From contig NZ_NGFN01000005.1 of NCBI RefSeq assembly GCF_002148965.1, positions 27,987 through 67,055 of the forward strand: a stretch of DNA of 39,069 nucleotides, in the 5' to 3' direction. Shown piece by piece: positions 31,647 through 39,069 of this stretch. Both the position numbers and the translations under genes were made by a program. The first letter of the stretch is position 1. Every line of letters starts with the position of its first letter. A model generated the notes under the pieces. The model did not search any database and was not told where the DNA came from. It was given only the letters and a program-made list of their open reading frames with translations. The stretch comes from Streptomyces swartbergensis. GTDB taxonomy: Bacteria; Actinomycetota; Actinomycetes; Streptomycetales; Streptomycetaceae.

Positions 31647-32366
31647 ATGTCCGTGCAGCCGACCGCGACTGATGAGACGGATCTGGCAGGCACCTTCGTA
31701 ATGCTCCGAGACAGGCTCACCCGGTTACGCGTCGAGCAGATCCTGAACGGTGCGAGCCGGCGGGCGCGGGTGTACGGGTCCCAGGACATCGAGGACATCG
31801 TGGAGGACGTCGTACGGGAAAGAAATCCGATACTGATCGTCTCGCTGCATGAAATCGATGCCTTGAGCCGGTCCGCCCTGACGCTGTGCGCGGCCACGGG
31901 AGCGAAGGTCCTGGTCCTTGTGGACGACACTCAACGGGCCCCGTGGGAACGGTTGGCCGGCATTGCCGTGGGCGGATGTCTGTCGACCGCGGAACTATCC
32001 GAAAAGGGTCTTTGCCTGGCGATCGAGCGGATACTCGCGGGTGAAGTGCCGGTATCCGGAAATCTGATACACGCTCTGTTGTCCCTGGCCGCGGGCGCCC
32101 CCAGGGATTCCCACGATCACCTGGTACGGATGACTCCACGGGAGCAGGAGGCACTGGTCCTCCTCGTCGACGGACTGAGCAACAAGCAGATCGCGCGGCA
32201 ACTCGGTATTTCCCTGCACGGCGCCAAGCGTCTCGTCGCCAACATCCTCGCCAAACTGAACTGCACCAACCGCACTTCGGCGGTGACCAAGGCCTTGCGG
32301 AGCGGCCTGTACGACAAGGTCAGAAACAGTCGCCAGGATCGTCAGCTGCTGCTGCAGAAGGGGTGA
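31647..32366 (+). CDS. LuxR-family regulator with receiver-like domain (TTA codon)
   Basis: 239 residues. The N-terminal 140 residues look like a degenerate response-regulator receiver (PILIVSLHEIDALS, AKVLVLVDDT) without a clear phospho-acceptor Asp set. The C-terminus is a LuxR helix-turn-helix: LTPREQEALVLLV-like (MTPREQEALVLLVDGLSNKQ) and IARQLGISLHGAKRLVANIL. A TTA codon at 31725-31727 (codon 27) puts it under bldA control, usual for pathway-specific activators. It is tail-to-tail with the ATP-grasp gene, overlapping by 47 bp. It probably activates this cluster. Confidence 0.88.
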   Translation: MSVQPTATDETDLAGTFVMLRDRLTRLRVEQILNGASRRARVYGSQDIEDIVEDVVRERNPILIVSLHEIDALSRSALTLCAATGAKVLVLVDDTQRAPWERLAGIAVGGCLSTAELSEKGLCLAIERILAGEVPVSGNLIHALLSLAAGAPRDSHDHLVRMTPREQEALVLLVDGLSNKQIARQLGISLHGAKRLVANILAKLNCTNRTSAVTKALRSGLYDKVRNSRQDRQLLLQKG

Positions 32367-33654
32367 CCTCGATCTTGACACCCGCGGCCAGCCGCTCGGC
32401 CGTGTCGACGGCCTCCTGGAGTGTCGCCCCGGTGACACAGACGAAGGACGAACGGTCGTAGGAGGACTTCAGCGGCGCCGTCTCGCTCCCCTCCTTGAGG
32501 GTGAGCTTCCCGGCGAGGAGATGCGGGGAGGCGGCGACCTCCGCCCAGCCGTCCACGGCGGTGACGGTCCCCCCGGGCGGCGTCAGGAACCGGATGGCGG
32601 CGGCGCGCCGGGCGCCCCAGCCCGAGACGTCCACGGGCTCGCCCAGGAACTGGTCGAAGACGGCCCCGTGCATCTGCGTGTCCGTGATGTGCTGCGCCAT
32701 GACGTGGATGTAGTCCCCGCCGGGGCGCACATGCACCTCGCCGAGCACGATCCCGCCGTCCCGCTCCAGCCAGAACTCGACGTGGAACACGCCCCAGGAC
32801 AGCCCCAGGGCCGGCAGGGCACGCTCCAGAGTCGACACCACATCGGCCTGCGCGCCCGGCGGAAGGTCCGCGGGCATGGCATGCCCGAGTTCGATGAAGT
32901 GCGGGGCGCCCGTGGTGACCTTCGCCGTGACGGCCAGCAGCCGCGGCACACCGTCGACGAAGACGCCCTCCGCGCTGAACTCCTCCCCCGTCTGGAATCC
33001 CTCGACGAGGACGTCCTCCGCGAGAGCTGCTTCGGTCGGCTCGTCGGCAGCCATGTCCATCCCCTGACCGACGAGTTCCTCCCTCAGCTCCCGCCGCGCG
33101 TGGGCCAGATGGACCAGGGCCGCCTCCAGGTCGCTCTCGTCGCGCACCAGCGACACCCCAGCGCTGCCCCGGCCGGTGGGCGGCTTGACGATCCACGGTC
33201 CCGGCCGGTGCGCGGCCAGGAACTCGCGTATCTCCCCCTCCGAGGAACAACGCGCCACGGGCGGCTGCCGGAAGCCCCGCTCGGCGAGCGCGGCACGGCA
33301 GGCGAACTTGTCCTGAATACGCCGCACGGCGGCCCGCCCGTTGCCCGGGAGCCCCAGGACCTCGGCGACGGCCGCGACGGACTCCGCCGCCGTCTCACGG
33401 GTTCCGTACACCCCCAGGAACTCCTGGCCCGCCTTCTTCTGCCCCACCGCCCAGGCGACCGTGGCCTCGACATCCGCGTACGGCAACTCCACGGTCAAGG
33501 CGGCGCGTTCGGCGAGTTCCGGGACCTTGCTCAGATTCTCCCGGGTGTCGGCCAGTATCACGTCCAGCCCGCGCTCCTCGGCCTGTTCCATGCAGTGCGC
33601 GCCGGTCGGCCGAAGCGCACCACCGAGCAGCAGCAGAGAGCGAGCCGATGCCAT
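32320..33654 (-). CDS. ATP-grasp carboxylate-amine ligase
   Basis: 444 residues with the ATP-grasp layout. A pre-ATP-grasp N-domain comes first, then IQDKFACRAALAERGFRQPP and GPWIVKPPTGRGSAGVSLVR (Lys and Gly-rich loop over ATP). VLVEGFQTGEEFSAEGVFVD and HVEFWLERDGGIVLGEVHVR (metal-binding Glu residues) follow. It ends with an extra C-terminal domain (TPPGGTVTAVDGWAEV) typical of L-amino-acid ligases and biosynthetic ATP-grasp enzymes. It joins a carboxylate to an amine with ATP, plausibly making a dipeptide or amide of the product. ATG 33654 has a GAAGAGG site. Its own promoter is seen upstream; the 3' end overlaps luxR. Confidence 0.9.
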   Translation of the reverse strand: MASARSLLLLGGALRPTGAHCMEQAEERGLDVILADTRENLSKVPELAERAALTVELPYADVEATVAWAVGQKKAGQEFLGVYGTRETAAESVAAVAEVLGLPGNGRAAVRRIQDKFACRAALAERGFRQPPVARCSSEGEIREFLAAHRPGPWIVKPPTGRGSAGVSLVRDESDLEAALVHLAHARRELREELVGQGMDMAADEPTEAALAEDVLVEGFQTGEEFSAEGVFVDGVPRLLAVTAKVTTGAPHFIELGHAMPADLPPGAQADVVSTLERALPALGLSWGVFHVEFWLERDGGIVLGEVHVRPGGDYIHVMAQHITDTQMHGAVFDQFLGEPVDVSGWGARRAAAIRFLTPPGGTVTAVDGWAEVAASPHLLAGKLTLKEGSETAPLKSSYDRSSFVCVTGATLQEAVDTAERLAAGVKIEVTPSAAAADDPGDCF

Positions 33655-33701
33655 GCGCAGCCTCTTCCTCGTCAGGAACCGTGATCACCGATGCCTCGAC
33701 C

Positions 33702-33729
33702 ATCATGGTGGAGCTACCAGGCCTGTCAA
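33702..33729 (-). promoter_or_regulatory. Sigma-70-type promoter for the ATP-grasp gene
   Basis: On the minus strand: -35 TTGACA (33729-33724), 16-bp spacer, -10 CATGAT (33707-33702), giving a start near 33695 and a leader of about 40 bases to the ATG at 33654. The consensus -35 is rare in this GC-rich sequence. It makes the ligase at least partly independent of the cyclodeaminase-like gene upstream. Confidence 0.5.
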
Positions 33730-33838
33730 TGGGACGGGTCCTCATCGCGTCGCCCGTCCCCGGCCGAAGACGACACGACGACGGGTCTGGCCCGCCCGGA
33801 CCAGCCCTCGCCACTGATCAGGCAGTGGTTCAGCAGAG

Positions 33839-34804
33839 TCAGAAGGGGATTTCCTGGCCCGCGTGGGTCTGCACGGCGCGCTGGTAGAGCAGGTCGCACA
33901 CGAGGGCGTCCTCGGTGGGGATGCCGACGGATTCGAAGAGGGTCAGTTCCTCGGCGGAGGCGCGGCCCGGGTGCTCCTTGGAGAGGACGGCCGACAGCTC
34001 GGTCATGGGCGGGCGGGGCGGCAGGAGGCCCTCCGCGATCGGGATCAGGATGTCGCCCGCCTCGCGCAGCACGGCGTCCGTGGACTCGACGAAGAGCGAG
34101 GCGTCGGCGACCAGCCGCGACGGCAGCTCGCGCCGGGTCGGGCCGTACGCTCCGACCGCGCTGATGTGCGCGCCCGGGCGGGGCCGGAAGGCGTCGGGGA
34201 ACAGGGGGGCGGTGGCGGACGTGACCGTGCAGATCACGTCGGCGTCCTCAGTGGCGCTCGCGACGCTGTCGTGGAGCTCGATCTCGATCCCGGCGCTCCG
34301 GGCCCACTCGGCGAGCCGGCGAGCCTTGTCCATGTCCCGGCTGTGGAGCCGGACGGAGTCCCAGGGGCGGATGCCCGCGAGGCCCTCCAGGTGGCTCCGC
34401 CCCTGCACGCCCGCGCCGATGACGGCCAAAGTGCGGGCATCCCGCCGTGCCAGCAGGTCGGTCGCGAGGGTGGTCACTGCGGCGGTTCGCAGTTCGGTCA
34501 GGGTGGTGGCGTCCATCAGGGCGAGGGGCTGGCCGGAGTGGGCGTCGAAGACCACGGCCAGCCCTTGGACGCTCGGCAGCCCCTGTGCGGGGGCGCCGTC
34601 GAAGAGGCTGACCAGCTTGACGGAGAGGGTGGCCCCATGGGCGGCGGGCATGAACAGCAGCTGTCCCCCCGGGGTCTGCACAGCGCTACGGACGAACCCG
34701 TTACTGCCGTCCCGGGCCGGGACGAACGCCTCGCCGATGACGGCGGCGAGGTCGGAGACCGAGGTCAGGTCCCTGATGGTGGTCGCGTCGAGGAGCTTCA
34801 ACAC
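33839..34804 (-). CDS. Ornithine cyclodeaminase/mu-crystallin family protein
   Basis: 321 residues. Family markers: SVKLVSLFDG, GLPSVQGLAVVFDAHSGQPL with ALMDATTLTELRTAA, the NAD(P) motif VIGAGVQGRSH, and VESTDAVLREAGD. Members turn ornithine into proline, or act as imine reductases and as dehydrogenases in diaminopropionate synthesis (SbnB). The start is GTG at 34804. It lies between the DegT aminotransferase and the ATP-grasp ligase, so it probably modifies the amino-acid building block. Which reaction is done cannot be told. Confidence 0.9.
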   Translation of the reverse strand: MLKLLDATTIRDLTSVSDLAAVIGEAFVPARDGSNGFVRSAVQTPGGQLLFMPAAHGATLSVKLVSLFDGAPAQGLPSVQGLAVVFDAHSGQPLALMDATTLTELRTAAVTTLATDLLARRDARTLAVIGAGVQGRSHLEGLAGIRPWDSVRLHSRDMDKARRLAEWARSAGIEIELHDSVASATEDADVICTVTSATAPLFPDAFRPRPGAHISAVGAYGPTRRELPSRLVADASLFVESTDAVLREAGDILIPIAEGLLPPRPPMTELSAVLSKEHPGRASAEELTLFESVGIPTEDALVCDLLYQRAVQTHAGQEIPF

Positions 34805-34884
34805 GGGTTCTGCTTTCGGTCGCGGCGTTCACGGACGGGCGGCGATTCGTCGTGCGGGGCGCCCTCAGCTGCCCGGGCGTGGCC

Positions 34885-36159
34885 TCAGCCGCGGCGTACG
34901 GTGCGCAGGGAGTCGTCCAGGAGGTCGCAGAGCAACTCGGTCTCCTTGTCGCTGAGCCCGGGGTGGCAGGGGAGGTTGACCTGCTCGTGGAACCACAGCC
35001 GCTCGGCGACCGGGCACTCGCCGTAGTAGTGGCTGCGGGCACGCCACTCCGGGGTCAGGTGGAGAGGGAAGTAGCGGAGGATCATCTGCACCCCGCGCTC
35101 GCGGAGCTCGTTGACCAGCCGGTCCCTGTCGATCTTCCGCGGCCCGCGTACGAAGAAGGTGAACAGGTGATGAGACTGCTCGGCCCCCGCCGGTTCGACG
35201 GGCAGTTCGACGCAGTCGGTGTGGTTCTCCAGCACCTCGCGCAGACGGGAGGCGATCAGTCGGCGGCGTGCCACCAGCCCGGGCAGGGCGGCCAGTTGCA
35301 CCGAGCCGACGGCCGCGGCGGCTTCGGAGAGCGTGGCGTTGGTGCCGTGCCGGAGCAGGGCGGCGCAGTCATGGGTGTAGGCGTTCCCGGGGTAGAGGGC
35401 GCCGGGGAGGGCTTCGGCGGAGTCACCGAAGCGGTGCCGGTGGGGGACGAAGTGTGCGTCCGTCTCGTTCCCCCGGAGCCGTTCGACCCGCTGGGCCCAC
35501 TCTTCGTTGTGGAGGGTGAGCATGCCGCCCTCGCCGAGGGTCGTGATGTTCTTGCTGGAGTGGAAGCTGAAGCAGCCCATGTCCCCGAGGGAGCCGGGGC
35601 GGCGGCCCCGGTAGGAGCTGCCGATGGCGTGTGCGGAGTCCTCGATGACCACGGCGTCGTGGGCACGGGCGAGGGCCATGATCGTCTGCATGTCGGCGGG
35701 CAGGCCCCCGTAGTGGACGAGTATGACGGCGCGGGTCCGGTGGTTGACCAGCTGTTCCAGGCGGACCGGGTCCATGTTCATCGTGTCCGGGCTGACATCG
35801 CAGAACCTCACCCGTACGTGCGGGTACTGGAGCAGCGGTTGAAGGGTGGCCTGATAGGTCTGCGGAGTGACGACCACCTCGTCCCCCGGGCGCAGGTCCA
35901 GCAGGTGGATGGCGAGTTCGAGGGAAACGGTGCCGCTCGTGGTGCTCAGGGCGTACGGGGTGCCGACGTAGGAGCGGAAGTCCTGCTCGAACCGGGCCCG
36001 CCAAGCGCCACCGGACAGCGTCGCGCCCGAACGCAGGACCTGGGAGACCGCTTCGAGCTCCTCGGCTCCGACCTTGCTCCCCACCGGGAGGTACGGCACA
36101 CGGTAGTCCCGGTCCGGCGCGGCGTAGGCGGACACCTTGGGTGCCTCGTCGATCATCAT
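34885..36159 (-). CDS. DegT/DnrJ/EryC1 PLP-dependent aminotransferase
   Basis: 424 residues. Seen: TTSGTVSLELAI, VIEDSAHAIGS (Asp174 contacting the PLP ring nitrogen) and CFSFHSSKNITTLGEGGML with the Schiff-base Lys203. Family members aminate keto-sugars or cyclitols, and some act on non-sugar ketones in antibiotic pathways. No sugar-nucleotide genes are nearby, which favours a non-sugar or cyclitol substrate. ATG 36159 has GGGAG upstream; 45 bp separate it from dctA, and 80 bp from the cyclodeaminase gene, so one transcript is likely. Confidence 0.92.
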   Translation of the reverse strand: MMIDEAPKVSAYAAPDRDYRVPYLPVGSKVGAEELEAVSQVLRSGATLSGGAWRARFEQDFRSYVGTPYALSTTSGTVSLELAIHLLDLRPGDEVVVTPQTYQATLQPLLQYPHVRVRFCDVSPDTMNMDPVRLEQLVNHRTRAVILVHYGGLPADMQTIMALARAHDAVVIEDSAHAIGSSYRGRRPGSLGDMGCFSFHSSKNITTLGEGGMLTLHNEEWAQRVERLRGNETDAHFVPHRHRFGDSAEALPGALYPGNAYTHDCAALLRHGTNATLSEAAAAVGSVQLAALPGLVARRRLIASRLREVLENHTDCVELPVEPAGAEQSHHLFTFFVRGPRKIDRDRLVNELRERGVQMILRYFPLHLTPEWRARSHYYGECPVAERLWFHEQVNLPCHPGLSDKETELLCDLLDDSLRTVRRG

Positions 36160-36203
36160 GTCGCTCCCACAGTCGTCTCAGTCGAACGGTCGTCTCAGTC
36201 GCA

Positions 36204-37577
36204 TCACTTGGCAGGGATGCTCGCGGTCAAGTGCGTACTCGGTCCGGTGTCGCCGCCGTCGCTCTCGGGGACGTCCGCGACGAAGGTGGCCTCGTCGAAG
36301 GGGAGTCGGCCGCCGAGGACCTGGCCGACGCGCTCCTTGTCGATCTCCTTGGTCCAGGTGCCGACGAGGACGGTGGCCACCGCGTTGCCCGCGAAGTTGG
36401 TGAGGGCGCGGGCCTCGCTCATGAAGCGGTCGATGCCGACGATCAGGCCGACACCCTCGACGAGTTCGGGGCGGTGGGACTGGAGGCCGCCGGCGAGGGT
36501 GGCGAGCCCGGCGCCGGTGACGCCCGCCGCGCCCTTCGACGCGATGATCATGAAGGCCAGGAGAGAGATCTGCTGCCCGATGGAGAGCGGATCACCCATG
36601 GCCTCGGCCACGAAGAGCGAGGCCATCGTGAGGTAGATGGCCGTACCGTCGAGGTTGAAGGAGTAGCCGGTCGGGACGGTGATGCCGACCACGGGCTTTG
36701 AGACGCCCAGGTGCTCCATCTTCGCGATCAGGCGCGGCAGCGCCGTCTCGGAGGAAGAGGTGGAGAGGATCAGCAGAAACTCGCGGCCCAGGTACCTCAG
36801 CAGGGAGAAGATGCTGATGCCGGTGCACAGCTTCAGGAGGGGGCCCAGCACAAGGAAGACGAACAGGACGCAGGTGACGTAGAAGCCGGTCATGATGACG
36901 GCGAGGGACGCGAGGGCGTCGATGCCGGTTTCACCCACCACGGCGGCGATCGCGCCGAACGCGCCGACCGGAGCGGCCCACATGATCATCGACAGGATGC
37001 GGAAGACCAACCGCTGGATGTGTCCGATCCCCCGCAGGACCGGCTCCCCGGCCGAGCCCATCGCCTGGAGCGCGAACCCGCTCAGCAGCGCGACCAGCAG
37101 CGTTTGGAGGACCTCGTCCTCGGTGAAGGCGGAGACGAGGGTGGTGGGGATGATGCCGACGAGGAACTCGACGGTCCCGTCGCTGCCGTCCTTCGCCTGC
37201 TCGGCGCCGACCCCGGCGGTCTCCTGCGTCAGGTGCAGCCCGTGCCCGGGTTCCAGGAGGTTGCCGACCACCAGTCCGATGGCGAGGGCGACGGTCGACA
37301 TCGCCATGAAGTAGCCCAGTGCCAGCCCGCCGACCGCGCCGACCTTGGCCGCCTTGCGGACGGAGCCCACGCCCAGCACGATCGTGCAGAAGATGATGGG
37401 CGAGATCATCATTTTGATCAGCGCGACGAACGCCGCACCCAGCGGTTTCAGTTCCTTCGCCGCCTGCGGAGCGACAAGGCCGAGGGTCACGCCGATGACG
37501 ACAGCGGCGATCACGGCGAGGTAGAGATAGTGACTGCGGTCGGTTCTGCGGCGGCCGGTCTGTGCTGGCGTCGACAT
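36204..37577 (-). CDS. dctA: Dicarboxylate/cation symporter (DctA family)
   Basis: 457 residues with eight or more membrane segments. Signatures: serine-rich loop LILSTSSSETALPRLIAKM, GYSFNLDGTAIYLTMASLFV (the NMDGT-type motif), IASKGAAGVTGAGLATLA and GIDRFMSEARALTNFAGN with the substrate-binding Arg and Asn region. It imports succinate, fumarate, malate or aspartate with protons or sodium. Inside a cluster that seems to burn aspartate and release fumarate, it could supply or recover the dicarboxylate. A GGAGCAGG site precedes the ATG. A broken relative lies at 31036-31542. Confidence 0.93.
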   Translation of the reverse strand: MSTPAQTGRRRTDRSHYLYLAVIAAVVIGVTLGLVAPQAAKELKPLGAAFVALIKMMISPIIFCTIVLGVGSVRKAAKVGAVGGLALGYFMAMSTVALAIGLVVGNLLEPGHGLHLTQETAGVGAEQAKDGSDGTVEFLVGIIPTTLVSAFTEDEVLQTLLVALLSGFALQAMGSAGEPVLRGIGHIQRLVFRILSMIMWAAPVGAFGAIAAVVGETGIDALASLAVIMTGFYVTCVLFVFLVLGPLLKLCTGISIFSLLRYLGREFLLILSTSSSETALPRLIAKMEHLGVSKPVVGITVPTGYSFNLDGTAIYLTMASLFVAEAMGDPLSIGQQISLLAFMIIASKGAAGVTGAGLATLAGGLQSHRPELVEGVGLIVGIDRFMSEARALTNFAGNAVATVLVGTWTKEIDKERVGQVLGGRLPFDEATFVADVPESDGGDTGPSTHLTASIPAK

Positions 37578-37591
37578 CGGGGACCTGCTCC

Positions 37592-38182
37592 TTAGTTGCC
37601 GTGCAGGGCGAAAGCGCCGACGGCCGAGGGCATGGACGACAGGGCGATCAGTTGGCGGCTCATGGCGGTCAGCCGCGCTCGTGCCGCCGGTGAGGTGAGC
37701 CTCCGGCGACCGTCGTGGGTGCTGGTGAAGTCAGTGGGTACGGTGACGAGCTGATCGGGGACGGCGAGTCCTTTCAGGGCGCGTACGACCACCCGCAGGC
37801 TGTCGCAGACCTGGGTGGCGGAGAGGTTCTCGCCGTGCGCGAGGACCCCTACCGGCTTGCCCTGGACATGCGGGGTGTCCAGGTGGTCCAGGGCGTTCTT
37901 CATCGCTCCGCTGAAGGAGCCGTGGTACATGGGGGACGCGAGCACGAGCACATCGGCGCGGTCTGCGAGCGCCACGAGTTCGCGTGCGGCCGGGTCGGCG
38001 TAGTGCATGCCCCGGCCGTGGCGGGCCGCGTCCAGGATCGGCAAGGGCCGGGTCGCCAGATCCCAGATCCGGTTCGTCCCGCCCAGCTCGGCCAGGCACT
38101 CGGCGGCGGTGGCGACCGCCTCCCTGGAATGCGAACCCACACTCGGACTGCCGCAGATCAGCAGTGCTTCCGGACTCGTCAT
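37592..38182 (-). CDS. NADPH-dependent FMN reductase
   Basis: 196 residues of the flavodoxin-like NADPH:FMN reductase family: LLICGSPSVGSHSREAV (phosphate-binding GSxxxxS) and VLVLASPMYHGSFSGAMKNA, then LDHL and GKPVGVLAHGE. It supplies reduced flavin or reduces azo/quinone compounds. ATG 38182 is chosen for its AAGGGG site; the frame is open to 38266. It is the first gene of the minus group NADPH-FMN reductase, dctA, degT, and may serve the flavin enzymes of the plus operon. A 12-bp palindrome lies 98 bp upstream. Confidence 0.92.
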   Translation of the reverse strand: MTSPEALLICGSPSVGSHSREAVATAAECLAELGGTNRIWDLATRPLPILDAARHGRGMHYADPAARELVALADRADVLVLASPMYHGSFSGAMKNALDHLDTPHVQGKPVGVLAHGENLSATQVCDSLRVVVRALKGLAVPDQLVTVPTDFTSTHDGRRRLTSPAARARLTAMSRQLIALSSMPSAVGAFALHGN

Positions 38183-38279
38183 CGACGCCCCTTCTCTCGC
38201 GTGCCGTCTGCTGCCGGAACACCTTGCCCGCGCGGTGCCGGGGAGGCCGTCACCCGGACTCGTCACGGAGGCAGACTTA

Positions 38280-38291
38280 CCTACCGGTAGG
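38280..38291. promoter_or_regulatory. Perfect 12-bp palindrome, possible operator
   Basis: CCTACCGGTAGG, within TTACCTACCGGTAGGGAG, between the NADPH-FMN reductase start (38182) and the regulator stop (38366). ACCTACCGGTAGGT-like sites are common TetR-type operators in actinobacteria. No tetR gene is adjacent, so the binding protein is unknown. Confidence 0.45.
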
Positions 38292-38365
38292 GAGTGTTGA
38301 AGGTCTCTGTCCGCTCGACGACGAGCGCTGTCACAAACAGGATCCCGGCGGATCCAGGAGCGTGA

Positions 38366-39069
38366 TCAGAAAGCCCTTTTCGTCGCGACCAGGTAGCCAC
38401 GACGGGCGGCGATGGCTCCGGCCTCGAACCTGCTGCGCGCGTTCATCTCGTCCAGCAGCCGGGCGACGGTACGGCTGACCGTGCGCTTCGACACCACCAG
38501 GCGGTGGGCGATCTGCTCGTCGGTGGAGCCGTTGGCCAGCATGCGCAGGACTTCCTGGGCGTGTCCCTTTTCCAGCGAGGGGTGGACGCTCACCGAGAAC
38601 GGCTTCGCCTCGTCCCACAGGCCCAGGAAGAGGTAGTGCAGCATGCTCACGGTCTCGGGGCAGTCGGAAACGGTGGTGTTCTCCTCCCGGTCCCGGCCGG
38701 CGCTCCCCCCGTCGGCAAAGGAGCCGACAACGGCCGTGGTGTTGTCGACCACCGAGAGGGGGACGGGGACCTGTGCCGAGGTACGCACCTGGATTCCTGA
38801 GCGGGCCTGCCACTCCACGTAGGCGCGGACGTCGGGAAGGGCGGCGAGCCGCTCCTCCCAGATGACCGATATCCGTACCCAGCGCCGCAGAAGGTTCAAC
38901 AGCAGCAGCCGCTCCCCCTCCCGTTCGACGGGGCTCATGGTCTCCCCTGAGCGGACGAGAACGAGTTCGTGCCGGGCCGTCGCGAGGGCCGAGCGGAACC
39001 TCCGGTCGGGGTGGTGGAGGGTCAGTCGTGCCGGGGTTCGTGGCGAGCGACTCGGTGCGGTTGCGGTGG
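38366..39069 (-). CDS. LuxR-type HTH regulator (runs off right edge)
   Basis: The C-terminus is a LuxR helix-turn-helix: LRMLANGSTDEQIAHRLVVS and KRTVSRTVARLLDEMNARSR. Before it lies a domain with VEWQARSGIQVRTSAQVPVP, as in streptomycete regulators that join a TrmB-like N-terminus to a LuxR C-terminus. An ATG at 38938 with GGGGAG is possible, but upstream codons to the window end stay open and read like protein (RFRSALATARHELVLVRSGE), so I take the gene as continuing beyond 39069. It may control the minus-strand group. Confidence 0.8.
   Translation of the reverse strand, partial: TATAPSRSPRTPARLTLHHPDRRFRSALATARHELVLVRSGETMSPVEREGERLLLLNLLRRWVRISVIWEERLAALPDVRAYVEWQARSGIQVRTSAQVPVPLSVVDNTTAVVGSFADGGSAGRDREENTTVSDCPETVSMLHYLFLGLWDEAKPFSVSVHPSLEKGHAQEVLRMLANGSTDEQIAHRLVVSKRTVSRTVARLLDEMNARSRFEAGAIAARRGYLVATKRAF

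Overview
The window is high-GC, with GGAGG-type ribosome sites, many ATGA/GTGA gene overlaps, scarce TTA codons and families typical of Streptomyces (COG4705-type membrane protein, AfsR-era regulators, IS110). It is almost certainly a Streptomyces or close relative. The mix of IS, gene fragments, a tRNA fragment and an unusual biosynthetic operon looks like accessory chromosome.

Left part (1-9591). A P450 with its 3Fe-4S ferredoxin and the start of a ferredoxin reductase (minus strand). Next come a saccharopine-dehydrogenase-like gene coupled to a TetR regulator, with a palindromic operator sitting inside their promoter, and a divergent Sfp-type phosphopantetheinyl transferase. A PAP2-type membrane phosphatase follows. 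A four-gene minus operon of sugar or small-molecule metabolism ends this part: SDR, ManA-like isomerase, alpha/beta hydrolase, TIM-barrel isomerase.

Middle part (9592-17407). This is a scrap-yard. It holds a malic-enzyme fragment, an IS110-family element with a probable bridge-RNA region, two secreted proteins, a COG4705 membrane protein, an anti-sigma-kinase fragment and an orphan sugar-binding lipoprotein. It ends with an SDR fragment, the 3' half of a tRNA-Gly(CCC) (a probable attachment site), a frameshifted glycine-rich ORF and a 19-bp minisatellite.

Right part (17408-39069). This is the most interesting region. A class-II tRNA-like gene stands 69 bp upstream of an eleven-gene, mostly overlapping plus-strand operon. 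In the best fold its anticodon loop is only four bases (ATTT). The operon encodes a haem-oxygenase-like diiron protein, an unrecognised 442-aa protein, a Rieske ferredoxin, a 7Fe/8Fe ferredoxin and a clan-CD-peptidase-like protein with a zinc ribbon. It continues with a shortened valyl-tRNA-synthetase-like protein with a degraded editing domain, a CreE-like flavin monooxygenase, a CreD-like lyase, a nitroreductase, a PPOX-fold flavoprotein and an MFS exporter. Downstream are a TTA-containing LuxR regulator and a minus-strand set: ATP-grasp ligase, ornithine-cyclodeaminase-like, DegT aminotransferase, DctA and an NADPH-FMN reductase. A second LuxR-type regulator runs off the right edge.

Working hypothesis (inference): this is an uncharacterised natural-product cluster. 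Aspartate, possibly imported by DctA, is oxidised and cleaved to nitrous acid and fumarate by the CreE/CreD-like pair. An amino acid is charged by the dedicated synthetase onto a non-decoding tRNA, and iron oxygenases, flavoproteins and an ATP-grasp ligase then complete an N-oxidised or N-N-bonded amino-acid product that the MFS protein exports. TTA codons in three genes suggest bldA control.
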